Source of the DNA: a virus
DNA length: 22,735 nucleotides
Virus record (IMG/VR): IMGVR_UViG_3300037502_001901
Span: 1 to 22,735 of that record
Reading direction: 5' to 3' (one strand)
Part shown: positions 1 to 6,201 of the stretch, piece by piece
Layout: each line of letters opens with the position of its first letter
How positions within the stretch are numbered: the first letter of the stretch is position 1
Program-made: the position numbers and the translations under genes
Notes under the pieces: model-generated
What the model saw: the letters and a program-made list of their open reading frames with translations, nothing else
Told to the model about the DNA's origin: nothing
Database searches by the model: none

Positions 1-401
1 CGTGTGCCGTAGTATCCTTCAAAAAGGCCTTCTTTGATAGCAGCAATACCGGCTTGTACTCGCTTGAGCTTGCTGATATCTGCGAGAGTGGCTGTCCAAC
101 GATTGCGATTGGCCAAATCGCTGAGTTGCTGTTGAAAATCAAAAAATTCACTACGGTCTTCAGGATCCTCAATTGTTTTGCCTAGGTTATCGCCATACAT
201 GATGTACATCTCATTGTCAGCGCCCAAGATAACAACCATGGTTCCGTAATTTTTGCCTGTACTGCTTACATAATCAAAGCTGAATGTTTTGGCTTTGTCT
301 GCATCAGACGGGCGGCCATCTTTGCCCAGCATTTCGGGGTGGAAATCGCGGGTATCTAGTAAGTCAGCAAGTTTCTGTTCAAGGTTTAATTCTGTAGCCA
401 T
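1..401 (-). CDS. Phage protein of unknown function, N-terminal part (cut by window edge)
   Basis: An uninterrupted reading frame starts at the ATG at 399-401 and runs off the left edge, giving 133 codons. It begins MATELNLEQKLADLLDTRD and continues with an alpha/beta-looking stretch, then a basic helix (KLKRVQAGIAAIKEGLFEGY) ending at GYYGT. There is no signal peptide or membrane segment. It follows gp17 by 10 bases on the same strand, so it is probably in the late packaging/structural operon. The phrase around AIKEGLFEGYYGT resembles a large conserved protein of marine T4-like phages as I remember it, possibly a virion protein, but I cannot name a function. A TAAATA-type late promoter sequence lies 7 bases before the start. 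The coding call is firm; the product is unknown. Confidence 0.75.
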   Translation of the reverse strand, partial: MATELNLEQKLADLLDTRDFHPEMLGKDGRPSDADKAKTFSFDYVSSTGKNYGTMVVILGADNEMYIMYGDNLGKTIEDPEDRSEFFDFQQQLSDLANRNRWTATLADISKLKRVQAGIAAIKEGLFEGYYGT

Positions 402-408
402 AGTCGTA

Positions 409-416
409 TATTTAGC
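409..416 (-). promoter_or_regulatory. Candidate late promoter octamer (GCTAAATA)
   Basis: Minus-strand GCTAAATA ends 7 bases before the ATG at 401 and overlaps the gp17 stop codon. It keeps the TAAATA core of the T4-type late octamer but has C where consensus TATAAATA has A. It is one of ten such cores placed just before starts in this window. Weak alone. Confidence 0.35.
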
Positions 417-1995
417 GCATCATTGCAATGAAGGGCATCGGTTCAACAATGTTGTCACCGTGGTCCTTTAGGTGTGAATCTAGGTCTGTGTGGTAACTTT
501 GCAGCAATTGCAGCATGCGAGTAGCCAGCAAACAGGACATTACCAAGTCATCTGTTTCGCCGGGCTTGGCAGCATAGCTAGTGCCTATGGCAACAAAGTT
601 TTTGAGTTCGGAAATCAAGGGCTTGCTTTTGATCTTCATGCGCTTGGTTTCTACTAGGATTTTAAACTTGCTGCAAGCACTGAGCTTGCTTTTGTTTGTG
701 GTGTTAAAGCCCTTGCGGAATCTGCGTCCCGAACTGCCTGTTACTGTATTATCACTAAGGAAGTATCCTTTGATGTTCTCTTCCCCGTATTCAGCAATAC
801 TCAACAGTGCCGCTTCGCCAATGGTGTTGTTTTCCACTGAGTAGTAGATCATCTTTTCATCTTTGGTAATAGAGTGAATATGATCTACAATGCCTGCCAT
901 AATGCGTATCTGTTCAGGGATAGTTGTTTTGTTGTGGCGCCACTCTGCAACTTGTTCAGTTGTGCCTGCTTCAAACACTTGAATAGCCGCAGGGTCACCG
1001 CCTGTGCCCAAGCTAGGGTCCAAGGCAACAACATAGATACTGCCGGGTTTAGGGTCTGAATACCAACGCACTTGACCTGTTTTCTTGAACGGCTCTATGC
1101 CTTCCATGTCCACAAGTGTAGTAGGAGCGATCAAGGTTTCATCGTTGATAATGAATTCACAGTCCATCTCTCGACGGAAACGTTCTTCTCCTAGCTGTGC
1201 TCGTTGTTCATCTGCCCATGAATCATCTCGGTCCGGGTGCTCACGCCAGAAAGCCCGGAACGCTTTGAAGCCGTTGATACCTAGCCCATTAGGGCGTTGG
1301 TTGCCGTATTCGTCTTCGGTCTTGTTGGCACCTTTCCAGATCAGCGCAAACTGATCTTCGTCTGAGTTTGGTGTTGATGTAATAATAGCTTTACCACCGG
1401 TGCTCAGTGTAGGTGTAATAGAAGTCCAGAACTCTGACGCAATAGTAGGTCTAACGAACGCAAATTCGTCCAGGTATAGCAGCGAGATAGACATACCCCG
1501 TCCAGTGTTTTCAGTTGTTGTCTGGCTTACAATGCGTGAACCGTTGTCAAAGTCTATTGAACCTTTGTTGTAGCTGGTAACGCCAGCACGAATGTGGTTA
1601 GGGCATAACTCATAAGCATATCTTATACGTTGCATAATTTCCTGTGCACCCAAGTATTTGTGCGCGGCAATTAGAATAGTTGAGTCAGGCACAAACATAG
1701 CGTACCACAACAGGTATCCGGCTGCTGACGTTGACTTGCCTGTTTGTCGAGGCATCAATGAAATACTGAACCGATTCTTGTGATAGTTTTCAATCAGTCT
1801 GCGTTGGTACTCAAACGGATGATAAACCATTTTACCGCGTGTGGGGTGCTGGATGTAAAAGAAATTGTCCATGAAGAACATAGGACCGTCGTCAGAATCT
1901 GCGCACTTCATGAATTCATCAAGTTGCTGTTCCGAAAACGTTTCTTTACGGTGTGGCGCTTTGGTTAGTACGCCCTCCAATCCTGGTTTTAACAT
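412..1995 (-). CDS. 17: Terminase large subunit (gp17-like ATPase/nuclease)
   Basis: This is the motor that pumps DNA into the prohead and cuts the concatemer. The 527 residues show both domains. The N-terminal ATPase has Walker A MPRQTGKST (81-89), Walker B LLYLDEF with D176 and E177, and the coupling motif TSTPN (206-210). The C-terminal RNase H-fold nuclease has an acidic triad matching T4 gp17: D326 (ALDPSLG), E388 (SVENN) and D482/D483 (TDDLV). It is somewhat shorter than T4 gp17 (610 residues), mainly at the N-terminus. It overlaps the upstream SGNH-like gene by 7 bases. The nearest Shine-Dalgarno-like AAGGA is about 13 bases from the ATG, so translational coupling is likely. Unlike in T4, the small subunit is not adjacent but 7 kb upstream (9154-9639). 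Confidence 0.96.
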   Translation of the reverse strand: MLKPGLEGVLTKAPHRKETFSEQQLDEFMKCADSDDGPMFFMDNFFYIQHPTRGKMVYHPFEYQRRLIENYHKNRFSISLMPRQTGKSTSAAGYLLWYAMFVPDSTILIAAHKYLGAQEIMQRIRYAYELCPNHIRAGVTSYNKGSIDFDNGSRIVSQTTTENTGRGMSISLLYLDEFAFVRPTIASEFWTSITPTLSTGGKAIITSTPNSDEDQFALIWKGANKTEDEYGNQRPNGLGINGFKAFRAFWREHPDRDDSWADEQRAQLGEERFRREMDCEFIINDETLIAPTTLVDMEGIEPFKKTGQVRWYSDPKPGSIYVVALDPSLGTGGDPAAIQVFEAGTTEQVAEWRHNKTTIPEQIRIMAGIVDHIHSITKDEKMIYYSVENNTIGEAALLSIAEYGEENIKGYFLSDNTVTGSSGRRFRKGFNTTNKSKLSACSKFKILVETKRMKIKSKPLISELKNFVAIGTSYAAKPGETDDLVMSCLLATRMLQLLQSYHTDLDSHLKDHGDNIVEPMPFIAMMR

Positions 1996-2729
1996 ATCTG
2001 TTGTATATCCTTTGCAACCACTTGTGCAAATGCTTTGTTATTTAACCTACCAGGATGCAAAAGATCCCTGCCAAGGTCGTGCTGTGTTTTATCCTCAACC
2101 AATGCAATGTATGCATCGGGTTTGTAAACAATCAGCGGTATATTGTGCTGGAGACAAATGCTTCGTATGGCTTCACGATTCTTTTCTGCTGCTAGCTCTA
2201 AGTTAGATTCTTCTAGCAGTAGTTCTTTAACATAAATTCCGCCCCAATTTTTATGATCATATGCCCAGTTTAACACTAGCGGAACATCTTCTTTGACTGT
2301 TTTTAATTCAGTGCGATTGTATCTTGGTTCTAGGTACACAACAAACTTAGGTTTCAATTTAGGAATATAATAGCTAGCAATCCTATAACAGGTATCTCCA
2401 GCTGCACCTGCTGTGCCCAGATTCCAGCAGTCTAGTCCAATCTGTTGCTCCACTAGGGTTGTCCATCTATCCGCTACATTAACACCTGTGCCTTGGGTAA
2501 AACTACAGCCAACAGCCATCCAGTTTTCTCTAGTGTCGAATTCGAGAGTTCTAAAGCCTTCGCTGTTGAACGTGTAATCAATACTAACATCTATCCAGCC
2601 AAACACATCTAACAAATGCCGTTTGTTAGTGTCTTTGTTGTGTGTACGATATGCTTCTTCTGTATCTGGACTTAGCCATTGCAACGTTTTGCCTGCACAC
2701 TCACTCCATTGATGCAACGGCACAGTCAT
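1989..2729 (-). CDS. SGNH/GDSL-hydrolase-like protein
   Basis: 246 residues with an SGNH esterase signature: the block I nucleophile segment AVGCSFTQGTG (S76), block II NLGTAGAAGDT (G105) and the block V catalytic pair D222-L-L-H225 followed by P. The usual block III GxND is not obvious; the corresponding strand reads VVYLEPRYN. The family hydrolyses esters, often acetyl groups on sugars, or lipids. There is no signal peptide, so it would act in the cytoplasm or in the virion. Its ATG overlaps the stop of the radical SAM gene as ATGA, and it overlaps gp17, so the three are translated together. Plausible roles are trimming acetyl groups from surface sugar during entry or modifying a virion component; the sequence does not choose. 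The fold is fairly sure, the substrate unknown. Confidence 0.8.
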   Translation of the reverse strand: MTVPLHQWSECAGKTLQWLSPDTEEAYRTHNKDTNKRHLLDVFGWIDVSIDYTFNSEGFRTLEFDTRENWMAVGCSFTQGTGVNVADRWTTLVEQQIGLDCWNLGTAGAAGDTCYRIASYYIPKLKPKFVVYLEPRYNRTELKTVKEDVPLVLNWAYDHKNWGGIYVKELLLEESNLELAAEKNREAIRSICLQHNIPLIVYKPDAYIALVEDKTQHDLGRDLLHPGRLNNKAFAQVVAKDIQQIC

Positions 2730-3862
2730 AGTAAACCTTTAAACTCTGGCCACAGCTTTTCAAACTGTCCTGCTTGATCTTTGTGGTATTGTGTTTCAAT
2801 TTCTTCTATGTGCTTGGCTAGCTTGCGAGCCATAGCAGGCTTGCTTTCAGTAACAGCTTGATAGTTACGCAATGCTTGATCTAAGAACCCACGGTCAGCA
2901 GGTGTAGCAAGTCCCGATGCATAGAAGCGTTCAATTTCAGCTGCGGCAGGTTCTGCAACTTCTCGACCATGCAAGAATGGGTCCAAGTAGTCAGGTTGAA
3001 ACAAGTTTTGCCACAGCACACTCACGCCTTGGTCAGCAGCAAACTGACGGAACTCTGTGATACGTGTGGCATTGTAGATGTTGTACACAGCATGAATGCC
3101 GCCCCAATGCCCTTGCTTGAACAGGTCTTTGACAACGGCAAGATTGTGTAGTACCTGCTGCCACTCGCCGCCATAGCGAACATATTCAAAACGTTCGCCG
3201 ATGTTGTCAAAGCTCATGCTCCAGCCAACTTTCTTACGCTGTGCTAGCTTTTTAAAGATCTTGTTCTTCTCAAGATCCACGTTCATGTTTGTAATCAGTG
3301 TGACTGTACAATCTTCGGGAATGACATCTAGCAAGCGTTCGTTTTCAGGGAGTAACAAAGGCTCGCCGCCCACCAGTGCGACATCTTTGATATGCTCTTG
3401 GTGTTGCTCCAGGAAATCACACACTTGCTCGTAGTAAGGGCGGCTACCAGACTTGAAAGGAATACCTTTGAGTGCTGACCATTTAGAACTAGCCCACTCT
3501 GAGCAATAGTTACAACTGAGATTACAAGTAGTGTTCCAGCGTACATCTACAATTACAGGATAGTGATACAGTTCGCCAGCGGTTTTGTAATCAAATCCAG
3601 GATTGGTATCATTGTGCCACTTGCGTTCAGAGTCTGCACCAAAGCGTTCTGCTTGCACACAGTTTGAGCAATATTTGTGAGGTTTTCCTTGTGCTAAATC
3701 TGTTCTGATCTCTTTGAGTAGATTGCTATCAAGGATTTCGATAATGCTGTGATCGTTGAGATTACCCAACATGTTTGGGTCACCTGCACAACAAGTTTTT
3801 ACATCGCCACGGGGGTTAATATGCAGCCCACGCCATGGGGCTGCGCAAAAGAAATTGGACAT
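2726..3862 (-). CDS. Radical SAM protein with an N-terminal Cys-rich (twitch/SPASM-like) segment
   Basis: 378 residues. The radical SAM cluster motif CX3CX2C is C113-NLS-C117-NY-C120, followed by the SAM-binding GGEP (165-168) and a TNMN strand (191-194). Before it lies a Cys-rich segment (C6 in CAAPW, C24-C25, C65xxC68) of the kind that holds an auxiliary Fe-S cluster in SPASM/twitch enzymes, here placed N-terminal to the core with a text typical of the family (INPRGDVKTCC, GNLND, IRTDLAQGK). Such enzymes perform radical chemistry on peptides or small molecules. Related proteins of this architecture occur in marine T4-like phages, without a settled function. It is coupled by ATGA to the SGNH-like gene, which suggests a joint pathway. 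The start follows an inverted repeat holding a late-promoter-like core. Fe-S binding is confident; the substrate is unknown. Confidence 0.9.
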   Translation of the reverse strand: MSNFFCAAPWRGLHINPRGDVKTCCAGDPNMLGNLNDHSIIEILDSNLLKEIRTDLAQGKPHKYCSNCVQAERFGADSERKWHNDTNPGFDYKTAGELYHYPVIVDVRWNTTCNLSCNYCSEWASSKWSALKGIPFKSGSRPYYEQVCDFLEQHQEHIKDVALVGGEPLLLPENERLLDVIPEDCTVTLITNMNVDLEKNKIFKKLAQRKKVGWSMSFDNIGERFEYVRYGGEWQQVLHNLAVVKDLFKQGHWGGIHAVYNIYNATRITEFRQFAADQGVSVLWQNLFQPDYLDPFLHGREVAEPAAAEIERFYASGLATPADRGFLDQALRNYQAVTESKPAMARKLAKHIEEIETQYHKDQAGQFEKLWPEFKGLL

Positions 3863-3876
3863 GCCGTATTTACGGC
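3863..3876 (-). promoter_or_regulatory. Inverted repeat containing a late-promoter-like core before the radical SAM gene
   Basis: Minus-strand GCCGTAAATACGGC is a perfect 6-bp inverted repeat around AA. It contains CGTAAATA (3867-3874), one base from the NATAAATA late consensus, and ends directly at the ATG. The octamer ends 4 bases before the ATG, leaving no room for a Shine-Dalgarno site. Confidence 0.45.
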
Positions 3877-3880
3877 GGGT

Positions 3881-4315
3881 TTATTGGCACCAGGATTGTT
3901 TTGCGTCGCCGTAGTATTCGCGAGCAAAACCATTTGTAATTAGGCCTTGGCGCAGGCTCTTACCGTCTAGAATGATATCTCCCAACACACGGCCGCCAAA
4001 CTTGTCCCAGCCATACAGTGTGACTTGACGTTTTTGACTGGAGTTGACCGCGGCTTTAGTAAATTCAGTTGCAGCTTTGCCCCTAGCATCTTCTTGAGGG
4101 CACTGTGCCCGGAATCCTTTTTCGGGGGTGTCAACACCAAAAACTCTAACTGCAAGTTCGGGCTTGAGTGGTGCAGGTAGAAAGGGTGCGGCAATCACAA
4201 CTGTGTCGCCGTCGTTGATGCGAACAATTTGTGCGTCATAGGTTACCCCTTGTGGAGTTTTTTGTGCTAGGGCCAAAACAGGCAATAATAAAAGTGCCAA
4301 TACTATTTTTTTCAT
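3881..4315 (-). CDS. Exported thermonuclease (SNase-like)
   Basis: 144 residues from the ATG at 4313-4315. Residues 1-17 form a textbook Sec signal peptide: MKK, a hydrophobic run to P12-V-L, then ALA before Q18. The rest is a Staphylococcus-nuclease (OB-fold) domain. Calcium ligands appear as D35 (NDGDT), D62 and T63; the catalytic set is R57, E65 (in VDTPE) and R109 (DKFGGR), equivalent to R35, E43 and R87 of the staphylococcal enzyme. It would hydrolyse DNA or RNA in the periplasm or outside the cell. I chose the 4315 start over an upstream in-frame ATG at 4342 because AAGG sits 7 bases before it, the signal peptide then begins at residue 1, and the longer form would overlap the upstream gene. 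An active exported nuclease in a structural cluster is unusual. Confidence 0.92.
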   Translation of the reverse strand: MKKIVLALLLLPVLALAQKTPQGVTYDAQIVRINDGDTVVIAAPFLPAPLKPELAVRVFGVDTPEKGFRAQCPQEDARGKAATEFTKAAVNSSQKRQVTLYGWDKFGGRVLGDIILDGKSLRQGLITNGFAREYYGDAKQSWCQ

Positions 4316-4329
4316 TTTTATACCTTGTG

Positions 4330-4962
4330 TTAAACTTGACAAACTGTTGCTATAACTGAGGGAACTATTGGGCCCGGGCCCGAACTAGCTGGTGCAATAA
4401 TATCAATACCAGCATCGCTACTCCACCAAGCCAGCTTTACATAGTCGCCGGCCTGTAGTTCTTCAACATAATTCCAAGCAGCGATATATTTGGTATTGTT
4501 ACCTGACATTGTTACAGAACCACCAGAGTATGGTATTGCAGTGCCATTTTTTTCCAGCCATATTTCCATGTCAGATGTTCCGCCGCCAGTCTTTACAAAC
4601 TGAGTACTAAATTGTATGTTGTACACGCCATCAAAATCCACAGTAATTTCATCACCATTGGCCACACTGACATGATTATTACTGCTGGTTGTGTTTAACT
4701 GCATGTAATTGACATTGCCAGCGGCATTGTTTTGATTTGTTGTGTCGTAGAACGACCCGTAAAACTTTGTGGCGTTGGCATTGGCTAACAGCACCAGATT
4801 GCCATTGTTGTCGCCAGCGTAAAGATTGAGATTATTTTGTTCCACCACAAGCTCAGCAGGCCTAGCATTGCCATTGTATTGCACAATATTAACCTGTGCA
4901 TTGTCTTTCATCGCCGCACGGCTAATACCAGTTATATTGCTGTATGGTGGTGGATTAGCCAT
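4330..4962 (-). CDS. C1q/TNF-like jelly-roll virion protein
   Basis: 210 residues. The N-terminal third (1-65) has a short phrase, RPAELVVEQNNLNLYAGD, like the head-domain linkers of phage fibre and structural proteins. Residues 68-210 read as a C1q/TNF-like jelly roll: FYDTTNQ, then alternating strands including DFDGVYNIQFSTQFVKTG, EIWLEKNGTAIP, AAWNYVEELQAGDYVKLAWWS and a C-terminal PSVIATV strand. Such domains form trimers on fibres, appendages or capsid decorations and often bind carbohydrate. It follows the 4966-5349 gene by 3 bases and has its own TATAAATA promoter at 4986-4993, with an AAAGGA site about 12 bases before the ATG. Late expression and the fold suggest a virion surface or receptor-binding role; this is inference. 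Confidence 0.75.
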   Translation of the reverse strand: MANPPPYSNITGISRAAMKDNAQVNIVQYNGNARPAELVVEQNNLNLYAGDNNGNLVLLANANATKFYGSFYDTTNQNNAAGNVNYMQLNTTSSNNHVSVANGDEITVDFDGVYNIQFSTQFVKTGGGTSDMEIWLEKNGTAIPYSGGSVTMSGNNTKYIAAWNYVEELQAGDYVKLAWWSSDAGIDIIAPASSGPGPIVPSVIATVCQV

Positions 4963-4965
4963 TTA

Positions 4966-5349
4966 TTAAATATATCCTTTGAAACTATTTATAGGGCTTT
5001 TGTTTACAACAAAATCCGGCTCTTCACTGTCAGGAGTTGACACTATTTTCTTGCCACCGGGTGTGTTAGTCATTTTGAGAGCAGCGTCAATTACATCGCC
5101 AATGCCTGAATTCATGCCCGATACTACTGCATGCTCGCCAAATGTAGTTTCTGCTGACCATTCGGGCATGTACGGATTAACATCGTCTTTGCGATAATCG
5201 CTGCGAGCTCGCGCTACAGCTACACCCATGCGATATGTTTTATATGGATCAGAACTAGACAGGCCTGGCAGTGTATAGGTGTAACGCATGGGTTCGCGAG
5301 TCTCAGGAGGAAGCTCACGTTGTTCGCGAATAAATTCTCGTGCTCGCAT
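4966..5349 (-). CDS. Small phage protein with capsid-targeting-like N-terminus (MRAREFIRE) and SPIxxFKGY tail
   Basis: 127 residues, soluble, no membrane segment. The N-terminus MRAREFIRE resembles the capsid-targeting sequence of T4 internal proteins (for IPIII roughly MKTYQEFIAE), which gp21 protease removes after the Glu. The middle has YRMGVAVARARSD, FGEHAVVSGMNSGIGDVIDAALKMT and KIVSTPDSEEPD; the end is SPINSFKGYI. I recall similar short proteins in marine T4-like phages, without a known role. The ATG shares its A with the stop of the upstream paralogue (TGATG), with GAGG 6 bases before it. A late promoter for the next gene lies inside its 3' end. A head-internal protein is the best inference; a free structural or accessory protein is the alternative. 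Confidence 0.8.
   Translation of the reverse strand: MRAREFIREQRELPPETREPMRYTYTLPGLSSSDPYKTYRMGVAVARARSDYRKDDVNPYMPEWSAETTFGEHAVVSGMNSGIGDVIDAALKMTNTPGGKKIVSTPDSEEPDFVVNKSPINSFKGYI
4986..4993 (-). promoter_or_regulatory. T4-type late promoter TATAAATA for the C1q-like gene
   Basis: An exact minus-strand TATAAATA inside the last codons of the 4966-5349 gene, 23 bases before the ATG at 4962. Transcription would start around 4980, and the leader includes the AAAGGA ribosome site. Confidence 0.65.
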
Positions 5350-5720
5350 CAGTAACCTCGGAAACCTTTTATTGGACTGACATTGTTAACTGCTGGATGC
5401 TCTTCAGAATCCAAATCCCCACGATTTAAATCATAATGCTTGCTTCCTACAACTTGATAGGCTTTTTTCAACATGTCAGCTTCTTCTTTGGTATACGGTG
5501 CTGCCACGTCGTGGCGTCCTACCCATGATTCAGCATCCATGTCCTGAACAAATTCTTTTCCGTCGTTTGAAGCAACAGCCATCATTATTCGATTGAGTTC
5601 GTATACGCGGTCAGCAAATTCAGCGTCGCGAAACTTGTGCAGGCCTACTGTGGCCTGCTGATTTCGTGTGCTAAGGTCACCAACTTTTTTGTGTTCAGCA
5701 ATGAACTCATTGGCTCGCAT
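5349..5720 (-). CDS. Small phage protein with capsid-targeting-like N-terminus (MRANEFIAE) and SPIxxFRGY tail
   Basis: 123 residues. The N-terminus MRANEFIAE matches the T4 internal-protein capsid-targeting pattern even better than its neighbour, with IAE being a canonical gp21 cleavage context. The rest is charged and helical: residues 30-60 (FRDAEFADRVYELNRIMMAVASND), a W-GRHD motif, then YTKEEADMLKKAYQVVGSKHYDLN and a tail SPIKGFRGY. The body differs from the downstream neighbour, yet both ends are shared, so the two look like members of one delivery class carrying different cargo domains. The junctions are TAATG upstream, with AGGA 6 bases before the ATG, and TGATG downstream. No enzymatic motif is visible. 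A head-internal, possibly injected, protein is inferred. Confidence 0.8.
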   Translation of the reverse strand: MRANEFIAEHKKVGDLSTRNQQATVGLHKFRDAEFADRVYELNRIMMAVASNDGKEFVQDMDAESWVGRHDVAAPYTKEEADMLKKAYQVVGSKHYDLNRGDLDSEEHPAVNNVSPIKGFRGY

Positions 5721-6010
5721 TATTGTCCTGCAGAGTTATAAACACTGGCAGTAGCCGAGCTTGCGGTACCAAGTTCTAACGCAGTCCAGTTAGAACCGGA
5801 AATAGTAACTTTGTTGCCTGCGCCCGAATACATTTCTGTAGTAGAGTTAGCAGGAATAGATATCGCAGCAGAGTAGAGGTTGCCAACAGCATTAGCAGTT
5901 CCTAGAGCTACAGCATAAACTTGATACGTAACCGCAGTGTTACCAGTCGAAATGCTCAACTTATCGGTATACACTGTGGCATTAGCTAGACTAGTATAAA
6001 CGTTGGCCAT
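5720..6010 (-). CDS. Small beta-rich virion protein, unknown
   Basis: 96 residues rich in S, T, A, N and V and almost without charged residues. It starts MANVYTSLANATVYTDK and proceeds as regular beta strands (YQVYAVALGTANA, NLYSAAISIPANSTTEMYSG, KVTISGSNWTALELGTASS). That composition is typical of small structural or decoration proteins or of a receptor-binding beta sandwich. There are no cysteines, signal peptide or membrane segment. It is coupled by TAATG on both sides: its ATG overlaps the stop of the 62-residue gene and its stop overlaps the ATG of the 5349-5720 gene. AAGGA lies about 10 bases before the start. I do not recognise the family. Confidence 0.75.
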   Translation of the reverse strand: MANVYTSLANATVYTDKLSISTGNTAVTYQVYAVALGTANAVGNLYSAAISIPANSTTEMYSGAGNKVTISGSNWTALELGTASSATASVYNSAGQ

Positions 6011-6198
6011 TATTTGCTATCCTTGTCAGGATGTCCATTGTAAGTGTTGTATAGAGCACGTGACTGCTCTAGCACGCCAGTCATCGGAACTGGCGTTTGT
6101 TTTACTTGAGGCATCATAGGCGGAGTGTATTCGTTGGCACGTCGACGTGCCAACTCGTCGGCTACCTCAGTGTATGGTCGCATCATGTTATTGTTCAT
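6010..6198 (-). CDS. 62-residue basic/Pro-rich protein, unknown
   Basis: 62 residues beginning MNNNMMRPYTEVADELARRRAN, followed by a Pro/Met-rich linker (TPPMMPQVKQTPVPMTGV) and a short C-terminal helix. It fits exactly between its neighbours: 3 bases after the stop of the 771-residue gene and a TAATG junction into the next gene, which supports it being real despite its size. The ribosome site is weak (AAGTAAAC); M5 or M6 could also be the start. The Arg-rich stretch (ELARRRAN) is encoded by a perfect 22-bp palindrome. Function unknown; a small structural or assembly factor is possible. Confidence 0.6.
   Translation of the reverse strand: MNNNMMRPYTEVADELARRRANEYTPPMMPQVKQTPVPMTGVLEQSRALYNTYNGHPDKDSK
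6133..6154. repeat. Perfect 22-bp palindrome inside the 62-residue gene
   Basis: The left arm GTTGGCACGTC is followed directly by its exact reverse complement GACGTGCCAAC. There is no spacer and no mismatch. It could bind a symmetric protein dimer or fold in the mRNA as a strong hairpin (about 9 bp with a 4-base loop). It lies in codons for ELARRRAN. Confidence 0.8.
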
Positions 6199-6201
6199 AG
6201 T

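Noticed and set aside
1865-2206. Plus-strand frame across the gp17/SGNH-like junction
   Set aside because: It is antisense to two well-supported genes and shows no motif.
3881-4342. Longer thermonuclease starting at the ATG at 4342
   Set aside because: It would overlap the C1q-like gene by 13 bases, lacks a well-placed Shine-Dalgarno and would put ten residues before a clean signal peptide. The ATG at 4315 has AAGG at good spacing.
4370-4381. GGGCCCGGGCCC palindrome in the C1q-like gene
   Set aside because: It encodes a Gly-Pro-Gly-Pro stretch, which explains it, and it is short.
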